Shown here: piece after piece, positions 1-11,520 of the stretch
Position numbering within the stretch: position 1 is the first letter of the stretch
How the letters are laid out: every line of letters begins with the position of its first letter
Assembly: GCA_947247005.1 (NCBI GenBank)
Contig: OX365957.1
Coordinates: forward strand, 10,946,817-11,010,816
DNA length: 64,000 nucleotides
DNA from: Spisula solida
Taxonomy: Eukaryota; Mollusca; Bivalvia; Venerida; Mactridae
Direction of reading: 5' to 3'
Translations under genes and position numbers: made by a program
Notes under the pieces: generated by a model
The model's input: the letters and a program-made list of their open reading frames with translations, nothing else
What the model was told of the DNA's origin: nothing
Databases searched by the model: none

Positions 1-711
1 AGTGAAACAAAACATGTATTTCATTTTCGACATCAGTTTTACAGATAAGACATATTTTCATATCGCCCTGTCTCCAATTTCAAAGGGGCCACACCACATC
101 TGAACTTAGCCAAAGCATATTTATGCTTTGCAGGGATTTGACATGTTATATATTCTTCAAGTGTGAATTCCTGTTTAAATAATTTATATATCCTAAGTTT
201 GTTACATCTTTATTAATATTCTATCTCCATACTTGGAATTAATTGTTGCATTGAACATGTCAAGACTTGATTACAAAAATATTTAGATGACGAAATACCA
301 CAGTTATTTACCAACTGTGCCAATCCAATCTTGGTCATATGATTCTTAAATTTAAATTGCCAATTATTGCATCGATTATTACTTTTAGTATTACAAATAT
401 CTTATAGTTGACTCTATCATGTCTCATTTTAATGAATCCATGCCACCGTTGTGCAACTGATCTCCACTGCTTCACATGAGGCGGCTGCCAAGCAAAATCA
501 CCATAAAGATCATTGTTGTGTGTATAGCGACCAACAGCCAGAAAGAAACAGCATTAGTGCAAGAAACAGATAGATGCACCATATGATATAACAGACCAAA
601 CTGTACTTTCATACAGCTTACTTAATGTTTGATAAGGCATGCCTCCAATAGATTTGCTACTTGCAATAAGCAGACCTAAGGCTCTACTGGTACTTTGGCA
701 ACACATTTAGC
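1..711 (-). mobile_element. LINE ORF2 relic (end of reverse transcriptase and C-terminal region), broken
   Basis: Reading the - strand from about 710 downwards there is AKCVAKV and SRALGLLIASSKSIGG, then VWSVISYGASI at about 600-570, LAVGRYTHNNDLYGDFAWQP at about 540-485, VKQWRSVAQRWHGFIKM, and at about 110-60 FRCGVAPLKLETGRYENM followed by CLICKTDVENEIHVLFH. This order is typical of the thumb and C-terminal part of invertebrate LINE ORF2 proteins. Stops and frame changes separate the blocks, so it is dead. The 3' end runs off the window start. Confidence 0.8.
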
Positions 712-1431
712 TGTCCAGTATACTATGTCGCAATATTACGCGACTAACCTAGCAATATACTGACGCGTTGCTACTTTAACATTCAGTGTAGCGACAAGGG
801 AGATCAGTGCTTAGAAGTATGATATAAAAATCTAATTATGATAACATACTAGTAGGTTTATTATACATGTAACTTCTGATCACATAAACTGTAGCCGGTA
901 ATGGAACTATTGAATGAACAACATAACAAGTAACAGCCAGGTATGCGATGTACACGTATTCAAGTTCTTGTACAAAAGTCGAACCATTCTTCTTCATAAG
1001 GAAGACATTTCTCAGTGATATGATTATACCAATAACGTGTCTTTGACGTGCCTCTAACATGATAAAAGCACCCTGTAGTATTCACGTGACCTCTATTCCT
1101 ACTCTGTCAAAGTAACAAAACATGGCGAAACTTGTCAATTTATAGCAGATAATATCTACTGAGACTTTGCCCAACTTGAGAAAGATATTTGACAATGGCT
1201 CTCATGAGGCAGTGCGAAGATGTAGCACTTGTTTTTTTTTCTATAAATGTGTTACCTATTAGGGCAAATAAATTATGTAGTCAGTAATGGGTGACTGGAA
1301 TAAACCACTATTGTTAAGTATAAAAACGTGCCCATTGTGCCAATGGAAATGGCACGCAATGCATCAATTATGGAGACAAAATGTTTGATTACCAACTTAT
1401 AAAGAAAGCCAATATCATTCATTACACAAAT

Positions 1432-1798
1432 GAGGTGGGGAGCGGTGGCCTAGAGGTAGGGCGCGCACTTCGGGGTCGAGAGGTCCCGGGTTCAACCCCC
1501 GTCTGGACTACTGCTTAATTTCTCTGAGCACGAATAACCCACATGCTCCACTCGACCAAAGTGTAAATTGGTACCTGTGAGGGCTGTGTCTGAACATGTT
1601 CGATAGTCCTGGGCGCCGAAGATCGATGTTGGCTGCACACCCACCAGGAGGGAAATAGTCTCCCCAGGGGGACTCGAACGTAGGTTTCCATAGGTAGCCC
1701 AATGAACAGGGGAAGTTTAAATGTCAAAGGGTGGCTGAACGGCTGAACGGCTGAACTGCTGAAAGCAGCCCTAGAAAATTGGTAACTTTTTTCTTTTA
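1432..1798 (+). mobile_element. tRNA-derived SINE with exact target duplication, private to copy A
   Basis: The tRNA-like head carries an A box in GCGGTGGCCTAGAGGTAGGG and a B box in CCCGGGTTCAACCCCCG, followed by a 290-bp body. It is flanked by ACAAAT at 1426-1431 and 1799-1804. The corresponding place in copy B (16575-16580) holds a single ACAAAT with no insert, so the borders are exact and insertion came after the duplication. A GGCTGAAC repeat precedes the T-rich tail. Confidence 0.9.
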
Positions 1799-1831
1799 AC
1801 AAATCCTACTAATTTTGTCACCATTAACCAT

Positions 1832-2053
1832 TTTAAAGCCTAGGTCCCACTGAGGAATTCCACATCGGTGATGTTCTCCCGATACTCTCCGATTCATCAC
1901 AATTCCTTCCGATATCACAAACTGTCTCATGACTTCACAGACACTTCCCCTAGACCACGAGGAACTTGTTCCCGATGTCCTGACAGCTCATCAGTTTCAA
2001 CCAGGAGTACATCGCCGAAGCAACAAAATGCTCAGTAGGACTTAGGCTTAAAA
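1832..2053. mobile_element. MITE with TAAAGCCTAGGTCCCACTGAG ends, copy 1
   Basis: Left end TTTTAAAGCCTAGGTCCCAC, right end TCAGTAGGACTTAGGCTTAA, inverted with a few mismatches. It is shared with copy B, so it was present before the duplication. Confidence 0.75.
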
Positions 2054-4202
2054 TACGTGAAAATATATACATGCATATGTATAATAATAGGCATAACATT
2101 ATATGCCTTTTTCTTGAATAAACTATCCATTATATTATTTAAACATAACAGAATATAAAGACTTGTAACAATTCCATTATAGTTTTACACACAAACGTGC
2201 TCAAAATCTGTTCTATTGCGCATGACTGTTCATAGAAAATTGTCTGAGCTAAGTTAACTATAAACGGTAATATTATTTGAATAGTTTGCACATTTCCTAA
2301 CAGATATTTATTTCAAGAAGACAGTATTCAGTAAGCTAAGACGTGATATCGTATGCCTAAATTGATCATCACTTGACCTATACCATTTAAACTCAATCAG
2401 TTCCAACGTAACGTTTTTGACTATTACCAGATTTGTAGCATCGCTAGCAGTACATGGTTTAAACTATCACATGCTCTGAATAACAATGAGAGTATTTAAT
2501 AAAACAATATGTGCCTTATTTCCTATTTTGATGAAATAAAAACCGAATGTGGACTAGAATGTAAATAAGGGTTTCACAAACTCTAATTAGAAAACATTTA
2601 TGTACGTACGTGTGCGTATGTGTGTGTGTGTTTGTGCTTACGGGAAGTGTGTATAGAGTAACCTCCTACACGCATTGCGCGTATTTCATGTAATTTATTG
2701 ACCAAAACAAACAAGTATATTTTGTAATTCTATTTCATTTAGTTAAAATGACTAAAAATGGGCAACAACAAATGTTAAGTATGCTGCCCGATGTCTTAGA
2801 GTATTTATTTGAAGTCTCAATTCCAAACTTTGTGTTCGACGACTTGTGGGCTATGTTTTAAAAAAACATATGCTATCATATTAATAATATTCAACTGAAT
2901 GTATTCATGTGTATTTTAATAGCGTGTGGTTTCAAACAATATAATGAATGCTTGAAAGAAATTGAAATGCTATAATGAGTTAGAACATGTTTGATATTAA
3001 ACACATTTTTTGTTGCCTTAAATATGAGATTTTATTAAAAGCATACAGCTTACTGAGATCATCTTTCATGAAACAAACTGTACAACTTAGCTAGGTACAA
3101 AATCTACATGGATAGGGAATGAGTATTGTGTCCTATTACGTCATGTAAAATAAATGTATAGAGGAAAATGCTCGTGACGTGTCATTGTGCACATGTGCTA
3201 CAGAGTTATAATGTTTCCATTTTGTTCCAAGTCTAGCATGCTAGCAGCCGCATCTATCATGTTCCATATAATGCGCTGGTGTAATACATTAGGAAGGTGC
3301 AAGTTAAAAACAGAACATTACAAAGAAGAGTGAATTCTCTGCAGGCCAAAAACTAAGTAATTTGCGATAGAACGTTAAAAATTATAGATGCGATAAACGT
3401 CTTTATACTGCGCACTTGTCCCAAGAAACCAAATAAAACAAACAACGCAGTCGAGTGTTCCAGAAGCACTTAAGTGGTTCACACATATTTCTGGATGTAT
3501 CGCCAAATAACATACGTAAAGATGATATAATAGTTGTATCGGTGCGTAAACTCCATTAAGTATAATGCTTAGGAACCACGCAATGACCAAAACGGTCCAA
3601 ATAGTGTTAACTGTCAAGTGTTTGGCTCAAAACATTGAGGCGGTGTCAGACTCTTCGTGTTTGAGAGAGCATAAGAATAATCTAGCCAGGGAATAGTGAG
3701 GTGGGAGACAAATGACGCAATGAAACGGACACGTAGGATTGCCTTCCTAATGATATGTTGTTTGTTTTGGTCGTGTTAGTGTCCGTTTTAGTCAAATGAC
3801 TTAACCAGCTTTCCTGGATAATATGAATCAGTACTAACTGGACTTTCTCTTTCACAAGCAACTTACAACTTCTCCACATGTGTACAATTAAAACAACGTA
3901 TACTCGACAGAGTGTACAAATCACCAAAAAGGAACTAAAACAAATATGTACTTAAGTATATTTGCAAGCACAGCTTGAAACACACTACATGTTGTACGAA
4001 TTGTGACATAGATTTTTATTGATGGGAATTGTTATTTTTAATAAAAGTTGAAAATTCAATTTATTAAGATACAGACACACACCATTGGAACACAGTCATA
4101 CCCCGCGTGCTACTGACAAAACTAATGCAGTTAGAAAGCCTTAGTAAAGGCGTGTCGATACGAGTGAGAACTAACCAACAATGTATTACTACTACCAGAA
4201 TG

Positions 4203-4814
4203 TCAGTGGGCGATGTTAAATAGGTGGTGAATAGCACAACAACGAAATGTTTGAAACTATCAAAACTTGAAGTGTAAATGTTGCTGTAGAGAGAATGGTA
4301 TGAAAGGAGCCCGTCTGTACATGAGAAGTACTTTAGCCTGGCAGATTACCGACATTTAGTCTATGAACAAACGAAGTTAGACATGTCATTATGTCCCATC
4401 CTTTCCTCATTCTGTACCCTGTATAATTTTATACTTCTTTGATGAAAATCATTAAATGATACGGAATTGTATAGCTAATGGTTCAACCTCCATAGCAAGC
4501 ACTCCAACCAACCCTATCTATACAAAGGACGATGGAAATTTGTAATACTCGAGTTCTATTAGTTCGTATCATTCATTCTGAATGAAACTTCAATTTTAGC
4601 GAGAATTGGCATGTATTGAAATTGATAATAAATGCTTTCATAGTTTCAATATAATGTTTGACTACAATTGACAGAAAGTGTGTAATCATTATTTACAAGA
4701 ATGGAAGTCATATCTGAAATAATAATGCACCAGTTGCAACCACCCTAGAGATACTGAAAACACACATCACCACATACACAGCGAGTGTGGTCGTCATTGG
4801 GATTGGGTGTATGT
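4203..4814. other. Unassigned AT-rich sequence
   Basis: No gene, exon or named repeat seen. Confidence 0.4.
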
Positions 4815-4950
4815 TGGCTCTTACTACGGTTATGTTCGACTGACTGGGTTCTTACTACGGATATGTTTGACTGATTGAGGCTCTTACTACGGTTATGTTC
4901 GACTGACTGGGGCTCTTACTACGGATATGTTTGACTAACTGAGGCGGCAT
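4815..4950. repeat. 32-bp minisatellite, four units
   Basis: Units of about 31-33 bp based on CTCTTACTACGGTTATGTTC, at 4821, 4852, 4884 and 4917, alternating GGTTATGTTC and GGATATGTTT versions. The alternation suggests a two-unit higher-order duplication. Confidence 0.85.
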
Positions 4951-5307
4951 GCTGTCGAAGTGGGATGTAGTGTTTTGGTCACTGTGCAATTTCTTATCTT
5001 CTGAATAATTCCAACATTTGTCAATGTGTGTTATTTTTTTCAAATAAACCACTGTTTATTCTACAAATACAGTGATTTTGTGAAGAAGACAATTATATTA
5101 TTACTCGGTATGTGCGCATAATTACCCGACAGCACTGTTTCTTAGTTTAAATGTCGGTGATTCTACTCAGGCCCCACATAATACCCATAATACTGCTAAC
5201 GCTACAAGTGGCATATACGATCTTACTCCGATCTTACTCCGACTAGTGCTTAACAGTCGCTTGGCTAGATAGCATAGTACGATATTAATATGATCCTAAC
5301 CTTACTG

Positions 5308-5508
5308 GTTCTTGCATTAAATATATCAATTTCAACCAGCAAATCGTATTATATCGGTTCTAAAGATTTGTGTTTGCAATACACATCGAGCGTCTTCGTG
5401 ATACGCATTGCTTATGAAAACATACAGCCGCGATATATATATATATATATATATAGACAATACATCAGCTGTTTAATTATGCTAATAGAAGATAGAGGAT
5501 CATGTCAA
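5308..5508 (+). repeat. Dispersed repeat, related to 49305-49493
   Basis: It shares ordered blocks with 49305-49493 (see that entry). It contains a (TA)n run at about 5434-5453. The open frame across it is not conserved in the other copy. Confidence 0.7.
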
Positions 5509-6151
5509 AGTAGGGAGTCTAGGAACCTACCGTTCGGTTATTCAGCTTTGGCACTTGTACACAAACATTGCAATATCATTACGTTGTATTATTATTGTTT
5601 CAAACATCTTAATTGGGAGAGGGACAGTGAAACCCAATGTCTTATTCACTAAGCCACATATTAATATACATAATATCTAAATATATAAGGTATTATAGTG
5701 CGCAAACGATACTGAGAAAGGCAGGGAAATATAGTATATTCCACAAAGGTGTGTTAATAAGATGTACAAGATTTAGCATTGATATTGTTAGTACAGAACG
5801 AACTGTCCATATCTGTTTACTTTAGTAATTTGAAAAAGCAATTCTGCAACAGTTGAGCAAACCGATTAATGTTTGTAAACATCACATTATCGTGGGCGCA
5901 CTTTTTATGATAAGAGAAATTGCAATTTTAATGAACACAATGTTATATAAACTAATGACTGACATAAATAATAGATTTATAAGTACTATGCCTGTTCAAT
6001 ATTATAGGCAACATGTTTATATTTACTCGTATCCGATTAAGATAATTGACTTCATTTTCAACACATGTTATTACATATTTGACAATATGTTATATATGAT
6101 AATATGTGGGCAATATAAATGTTTATATTTATAGAATATTACATGGCTGCG
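5509..6151. other. Unassigned AT-rich sequence
   Basis: Several short open frames, none recognised and all expected by chance at this base composition. Confidence 0.4.
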
Positions 6152-6258
6152 GAGTGCCATTGTGTGATAATCGCCCCGGTAGATTATAATTGCCCTCGGG
6201 CTAGCGCCCTCTGGCAATTATAATCTACCAGGGCGATTATCAGTCAATGGCACTGCTC
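6152..6258. mobile_element. Foldback element (107-bp near-palindrome), copy 1
   Basis: The left arm GAGTGCCATTGTGTGATAAT continues to AATTGCC; the right arm is GGCAATTATAATCTACC and onwards to CAATGGCACT. The centre CTCGGGCTAGCGCCCTC is GC-rich and itself palindromic. Confidence 0.85.
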
Positions 6259-7225
6259 AGTCATTTATTGTACTGTATAATACTTATGTTGTTCCTTTTT
6301 CATTAAAGCTAACCATTTAAGAAGACACTTACTAGACATAACGTGTTCAGTAATTGGTAGTGATGAAAAGGTCGTCGTTAAATAGTCAATTTTGGATCTA
6401 TGCGCGTATAACTGAATTCTCCGTAACGTTTTTATTAATGAACGGAAACAGTTAAAATGTGTATTCATTTTAGTTAGAGAATTTGCTACATTCTGTGGGT
6501 ATGTTTTGATGCAAAATTCTGAAAAAAAGTTGTTTTTCACATTTTTGGAAGAACATAAAACATTTTTGATCTCGTCTAGTAAACACGGATTCAATGTCTT
6601 GGTGTCTAGATTCAATAGGTGTAGATCTATCGCATAGAGGATTGATACAATTTTGAAATGCGCAATTCTGCTTGTCCAAATCTATCAATCGGGTTTGCAA
6701 GCCAGTGATTCAAGAAGGCCTACGCTCGGCGCCGGCCACTTTTCAGAGAGATTCAAATGACGTAACGTTACGCGTGTACGTCTTTCAATGGCTGATAGTT
6801 TGAAGACGTATAAAATACATGTACCTAACAATGGCTTTGGACTTGATTTACAAAAACGTCAAACGTTTCCGAAAGCAGATATCGACAACATCACTTCAGA
6901 ATATCGAAGCAACAAAACCTAAAATTTCAGGAGCTACCTTTTTGTCTTAGTTTCTAATATGACATCATATTGTACAAAACTGAAATTTAAATGAAAACAG
7001 TTTTGATAACTATGTGTTGATGCTATCTTGCAAGGCGTTTGGGGGAAAGGAATCGCATGTTCTGTATTTGGTGCGACTTCGGCCGTTGTCAATTAACGTG
7101 TCAAATGGCCGAGCTGGCATCTTTCTACTATTGCAATACACCGAGGCTACAGTAGATTGGGTGTTTTGATTCCACAAACATGCTCTTGTATATTTTTTTC
7201 TGATTGGAAGGTATTATGCAGAATG
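6259..7225. other. Unassigned sequence
   Basis: Two overlapping - strand open frames (6265-6615 and 6470-6700) with no recognised domain. I treat them as chance. Confidence 0.35.
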
Positions 7226-7230
7226 TATAA

Positions 7231-7837
7231 TGGCTGATTTCCGCCTCCTCGATAGCCTAGTGGTTGAGCGTTCGCTTCGAGTGCGGGAGGTCTCGGGTCG
7301 ATCCCTGGCCGCGTCATACCAAAGACGAAATAAAATTGTACCAGAAACTCCCTTGCTAGACGCTTAGCATAAAAGAGAAATTGGCTTCTCTTCTCTCATA
7401 CCCACGTGGCGATGGATAACATCAGAAATGAGATGAGAGTGATCACTAAAAGTTGGAAAAACTTGTTTCACAATCGCCCTTAAATAAATTAGTATAAACT
7501 ATAATGGCTGATTTATTCTATGTCGTGTTTTCGCTGTTTCGTCACAACAAAGTGAAAATGCGAAAATGTAACAATGCGAATCAGTCGAATTTGTTGTGTT
7601 TTTCGCATCGTTACATTTCGCCACGAAAAAGCAAAAATACGACGGATATAAGGCGAAAACACGAAACATTTTTGGTGTCGTATTGCCGCCCTTCATCAGT
7701 TGTTTCTTCGCCACAACAATGCAAAAATGCAACCATGTAAAGATACGACAAAGTCGATTTTTTCGCATTGTTACAATTTTGCATTTTCGCTTTGTTGTGG
7801 CGAAAAAGCGAAAATACGACATGGTACAAATCAGCCA
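7231..7837. mobile_element. Inverted-repeat MITE (TGGCTGATTT ends), split by a SINE
   Basis: Terminal inverted repeats of about 75 bp: TGGCTGATTTATTCTATGTC at 7505 and, inverted, GACATGGTACAAATCAGCCA ending at 7837. The interior is rich in CGAAAATGCGAAAA motifs. The leftmost 10 bases also occur at 7231-7240, because the SINE at 7241-7499 inserted inside the terminus and duplicated it. Without the SINE the element is about 333 bp. Confidence 0.8.
7241..7499 (+). mobile_element. tRNA-derived SINE nested in a MITE, perfect 15-bp target duplication
   Basis: The tRNA-like head has TAGCCTAGTGGTTGAGCG (A box) and TCTCGGGTCGATCCCTGG (B box), and the body ends CAATCGCCCTTAAATAAATT. It is flanked by the identical 15-mer TATAATGGCTGATTT at 7226-7240 and 7500-7514. 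A second copy lies at 57221-57453 on the - strand. The head is SINE-derived and not a functional tRNA gene. Confidence 0.9.
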
Positions 7838-8393
7838 CAATAGAAAGGTGAACCGAGTGTTCATGATTATGCTGAAGTAACAAGACATGAAATTTCCACG
7901 GAAACCAGATTTTTATGTCAGCGATGCATAATTTGGCACAAATAGAATCATCTTGTTTTGTAACTGTTACTTTTTAGTAACATTTACCTTGATCCTCACA
8001 TAAGCTACCTACACAACAAGTGTCATCTTGACTGAAGGTATCAATCGGAAACCAATTGTTGACGACGCCCGCCCACCAATCTTGCGCCCAGCCGCCCGTC
8101 GTCCCAGCCGCCGGAATAGCAATTCTAAAAAATAATTTGCGTCGGAAAATCTGGTTTCTCGTTTCAGAATGTACCCCACATAATTATGAAGTTCAATTGA
8201 TCGAACATTTAGTAACAACAGTATTATTTTATCCTGAATTTGCATATGAAACGAATAAGAATCCCTGAGGTACATCATACGAACGTAAATCAGAATTGGT
8301 TATTCCCTTGATGGAACACCTATGTTCCGCGATTGAAATAATTATGTTAACTTTATTCAGTCTAGCTTCAAACGAGTATATACAATTTAGTTT

Positions 8394-9108
8394 ACCCAGC
8401 AAAAAATGACTAATTGTAAATAGGTTTAACATAGTTCATTTATTTATGTTTGGCATGAAATTTTGTTATTTGGCTGGATATATAATATTACTGAGTACAT
8501 AAATTTATTGTTTATCACTTGCCCCGTCAACGGTCGCAAGTTTGAAATGATACATCTGCCGCCTGAACAAGGTTCTGCTCTGTCAACAGTAACAGATAAA
8601 GTTTATGTGTTCTTCTTAAAGACGAAAACCTGAGTCGTCAATTGTAGATATAAATACTGATTGTTCAGACATTGTCCAGCCACGACGATCCTGAAAATAT
8701 ACAGCAAAGCACGAGAAAAAGGGAAAGGGTGGGAGGGACTTTCTATGAATTTGTTTACTTAAGCCTAGGTTTGAAGTAGAATACCCCCATGTACCTATCT
8801 CCGCTGGAATCACAGTCGAAAAGAATTTAAATTCCTGGAACGGTAGTTTATATAGGTGATGGTCACGTGTTCAGTGTGAAATGGGCGGAGCGTCATTTTT
8901 TATGGGTAAAAAAATTAACCTTTATACGGTTAAACTGAATATTACCCAGCAAAAAATGACTAATTGTAAATAGGTTTAATATAGTTTATTTATTTATGTT
9001 TGGCATGAAATTTTGTCATGGCTGGATATATAATATTACTGAGTACATAAATGTATTGTTTATAACTTGCCCCGTCAACGGTCGCAAGTTTGAAATGATA
9101 CATCTGCC
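8394..9108. repeat. 165-bp direct repeat flanking a dispersed repeat
   Basis: ACCCAGCAAAAAATGACTAA and the following 165 bp, to TACATCTGCC, occur at 8394-8560 and 8944-9108 with few differences. Between them lies the dispersed block 8738-8943. Confidence 0.9.
8738..8943 (+). repeat. Dispersed repeat, copy 1 of 2
   Basis: ACTTTCTATGAATTTGTTTA to TATACGGTTAAACTGAATAT. Nearly identical to 14224-14413, except for an extra ATGTACCTATCTCCG-type segment here. Confidence 0.9.
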
Positions 9109-9734
9109 AAAAGGTGAGTGAAACGAGCCTTCCGCCAATTAAAGCGGAGTATCATGAAAACACTATTTAAGGACCAGTTACACTCAAACATTTATTTGTT
9201 TTAAAAAATAATTTTAATGTCAAAAACATATAAGTAATGGGGTATGGAAAGATATATATGTTTGCTACATATTCGAATTATAAAAGAATATCCATTTTAA
9301 AACAATAGATTAAATCGAAGAGTGCAACTGGGACTTAAAAGTTCCAAACAGCCATGACAAAAGTGCCAACAAATTCTTGAATATAAAAGCTGTGTTAAAT
9401 GCATCAAATAGTGTGACTGAGTTAATATAATAGCCTATACTCAAAGACAAATCGACAACTGCTGCAACAAAAACTGCAAATGTATTACAAGAAACCATCA
9501 GCTGCAAAATAGACAAAATGTGTTACAACAAGCATTTGGCTCTACATTATACTGAGGGTTTGTCGGAAATGTATACACGTATGTTTTTGTTTTGCTTTTG
9601 TTTTATTCTTGTTAAAATGTTATTTCAACGAAGGTCGCATTGGAAATAAGTGTATATATTATGTATGTAACTTAATGTGTTTTCACCTTCGGTAAATAAA
9701 GTCTTTATTATTATTATTATTATATTACAAGTAT

Positions 9735-10560
9735 GTTGTACAAACCATCTGCTGCAAAAAGACTAAGAATATGATACAAGCCTTTAATTGATAAAATACG
9801 TAAATATATTTTACAACAAGCCATCTACTGCAAAATAGACTAAAAGATGTTACAAAAAGCCATTGGCTCTACCTTATACCGACACTTATGTTATAGCAAG
9901 ACATCCGCTGTCAAATCGACTGACAATTATGTTTCCAAAAATCCATCTGCTGCAAAAAGACTAAAATATGTAACAACAAGCAATCTGCTGTGATATAAGA
10001 CTAAAAATATGTAACAACAAGCAATCTGCTGTGATATAAGACTAAAAATATGTAACAACAAGCAATCTGCTGTGATATAAGACTAAAAGTATATAACAAC
10101 AAGCCATCTGCTGCAAATTAAGACTGAAAATATGTAGCAACAAGCCATCTGCTGCAATATAAGACTAAAAATATGTAACAACAAGCAATCTGCTGTGATA
10201 TAAGACTAAAAATATATAACAACAAGCCATCTGCTGCAAATTAAGACTGAAAATATGTAGCAACAAGCCATCTGCTGCAATATAAGACTAAAAATATATA
10301 ACAACAAGCAATCTGCTGCAAATTAAGACTGAAAATATGTAGCAACAAGCCATCTGCTGCAATATAAGACTAAAAATATGTAGCAACAAGCCATCTGCTG
10401 CAATATAAGACTAAAAATATGTAACAACAAGCCATCTGCTGCAAAATAGACTGAAAATATGTAACAACAAGCAATCTGCTGCAATATAATACTGAAACAA
10501 TATAACAACAAGCAAAATCATCTGCAAAATGGACTGACAATATCTTATAAGACATGTGTT
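9735..10560. repeat. About 40-bp minisatellite, roughly 18 units, decaying at both ends
   Basis: Units of the form CAACAAGCCATCTGCTGCAA then TATAAGACTAAAAATATGTA. The core at 9950-10500 is homogeneous; degenerate units extend to about 9470 on the left and 10770 on the right. The hydrophobic - strand open frames at 10323-10728 are repeat artefacts. Confidence 0.9.
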
Positions 10561-11251
10561 ACTATAAAAACAATATACTGCTAAAATGACCGGACATGTG
10601 TTACAACGGAAACTTCGGCTGCTAAACAAACTGAAAATAAGTAAAATACAAGACAGGAATATGTTACAGCAAGCCATTGCAAAAATGCTAACAATGTGTT
10701 GCATATAAATTAATAAATATGAGATCAAAATGATCTAGTGCAAAATAAACTGACAATCATATTTATATTACATGTATATATGTAACAGTGTTCATTGGTT
10801 AACTCAATCACTTCACAACATATTTGCACCAGTCACCTTAGGTATCCATCTCCAAGAATAACATAATGAAAGAGCCTAATAGTATATTCATACTACAATT
10901 TAAATATTGGTATAACAACGCTATTTGTATACCTAATGATATCAGTAAATTAAATAAGTTATGTATAGGTATCATGCTGCAGCCTAAATTGATTAAAGTG
11001 TGCGTATGAAACATGAACTACAGTAACTGTTCATTTTCTGAAGTTGTCTAACCCGTCTACGGTGTGAAACAACATTTTCCTTAAACTAAAGCCAAAGGGT
11101 GTCGCCGGCATTCACATTGAAGCATATGGCAACTGATAACATCATATAATTTTGGGTATGACAACTCCTAATAAATAAAATCGGACTGCCTGCCTCCAGC
11201 TTAAGCTCAGCAATCCTGTATAATATTATAAGAAGTTGTCATGTAAATTGT
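10561..11251. other. Unassigned, with degenerate minisatellite remnants at its left edge
   Basis: No gene-like structure seen. Confidence 0.4.
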
Positions 11252-11520
11252 GTGGTAACAAACCAAACCATATCATTCGAGAGCTCATATAGCTATAATT
11301 AAATATATATATCAAATTTTGTCCATATGACAAATTAAACAATTTGCTTACATAGTCTCAATTTACAAATAAATTATGTGGTAACAAACCCACAATATCA
11401 TTCAAGAGCTCATTTAGCTATAATTCAAATTCTGTGGTAACAAACCCACCATATCATTCAAGAGCTCATATAGCTATAATTTAAATTATGTGGTAACAAA
11501 CCCACTATATCATTCATATA
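11252..11520. repeat. 56-bp tandem repeat, four unit starts
   Basis: GTGGTAACAAACCCACxATA with CAAGAGCTCATATAGCTATA, at 11252, 11378, 11434 and 11490. The last three are 56 bp apart; the first unit is separated by a 70-bp AT-rich insert. Confidence 0.9.

Larger units (their letters stand above)
723..4202 (+). repeat. Large direct duplication, copy A
   Basis: Starts CTATGTCGCAATATTACGCG and ends near CTACCAGAATG. It is collinear with 15871-20518 and very similar along most of its length. Length is 3,480 bp; without its private SINE and target duplication it is about 3,107 bp, against about 3,106 bp for copy B without its own insertion. The outer edges show no terminal repeats. Small open frames are present in both copies, but their differences change residues or shift frame, so I see no selection on them. 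Confidence 0.9.

Noticed and set aside
836..1060. 74-codon - strand frame conserved at 15991-16215
   Set aside because: Conserved only because both lie in the recent duplication; with two visible differences, both changing the residue, there is no sign of selection.
1440..1510. tRNA gene-like sequences at 1440, 7250 and 39990
   Set aside because: A and B boxes are present but acceptor stems do not pair, and each is the head of a SINE.
3375..3927. Hydrophobic - strand frames that resemble membrane segments, also in copy B (19643-20208)
   Set aside because: The copies differ by frame shifts and several residue changes; hydrophobic reading is usual for AT-rich DNA.
9470..10770. CRISPR-like regular repeats
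   Set aside because: Repeats are contiguous and diverged with no unique spacers; this is a eukaryotic minisatellite.
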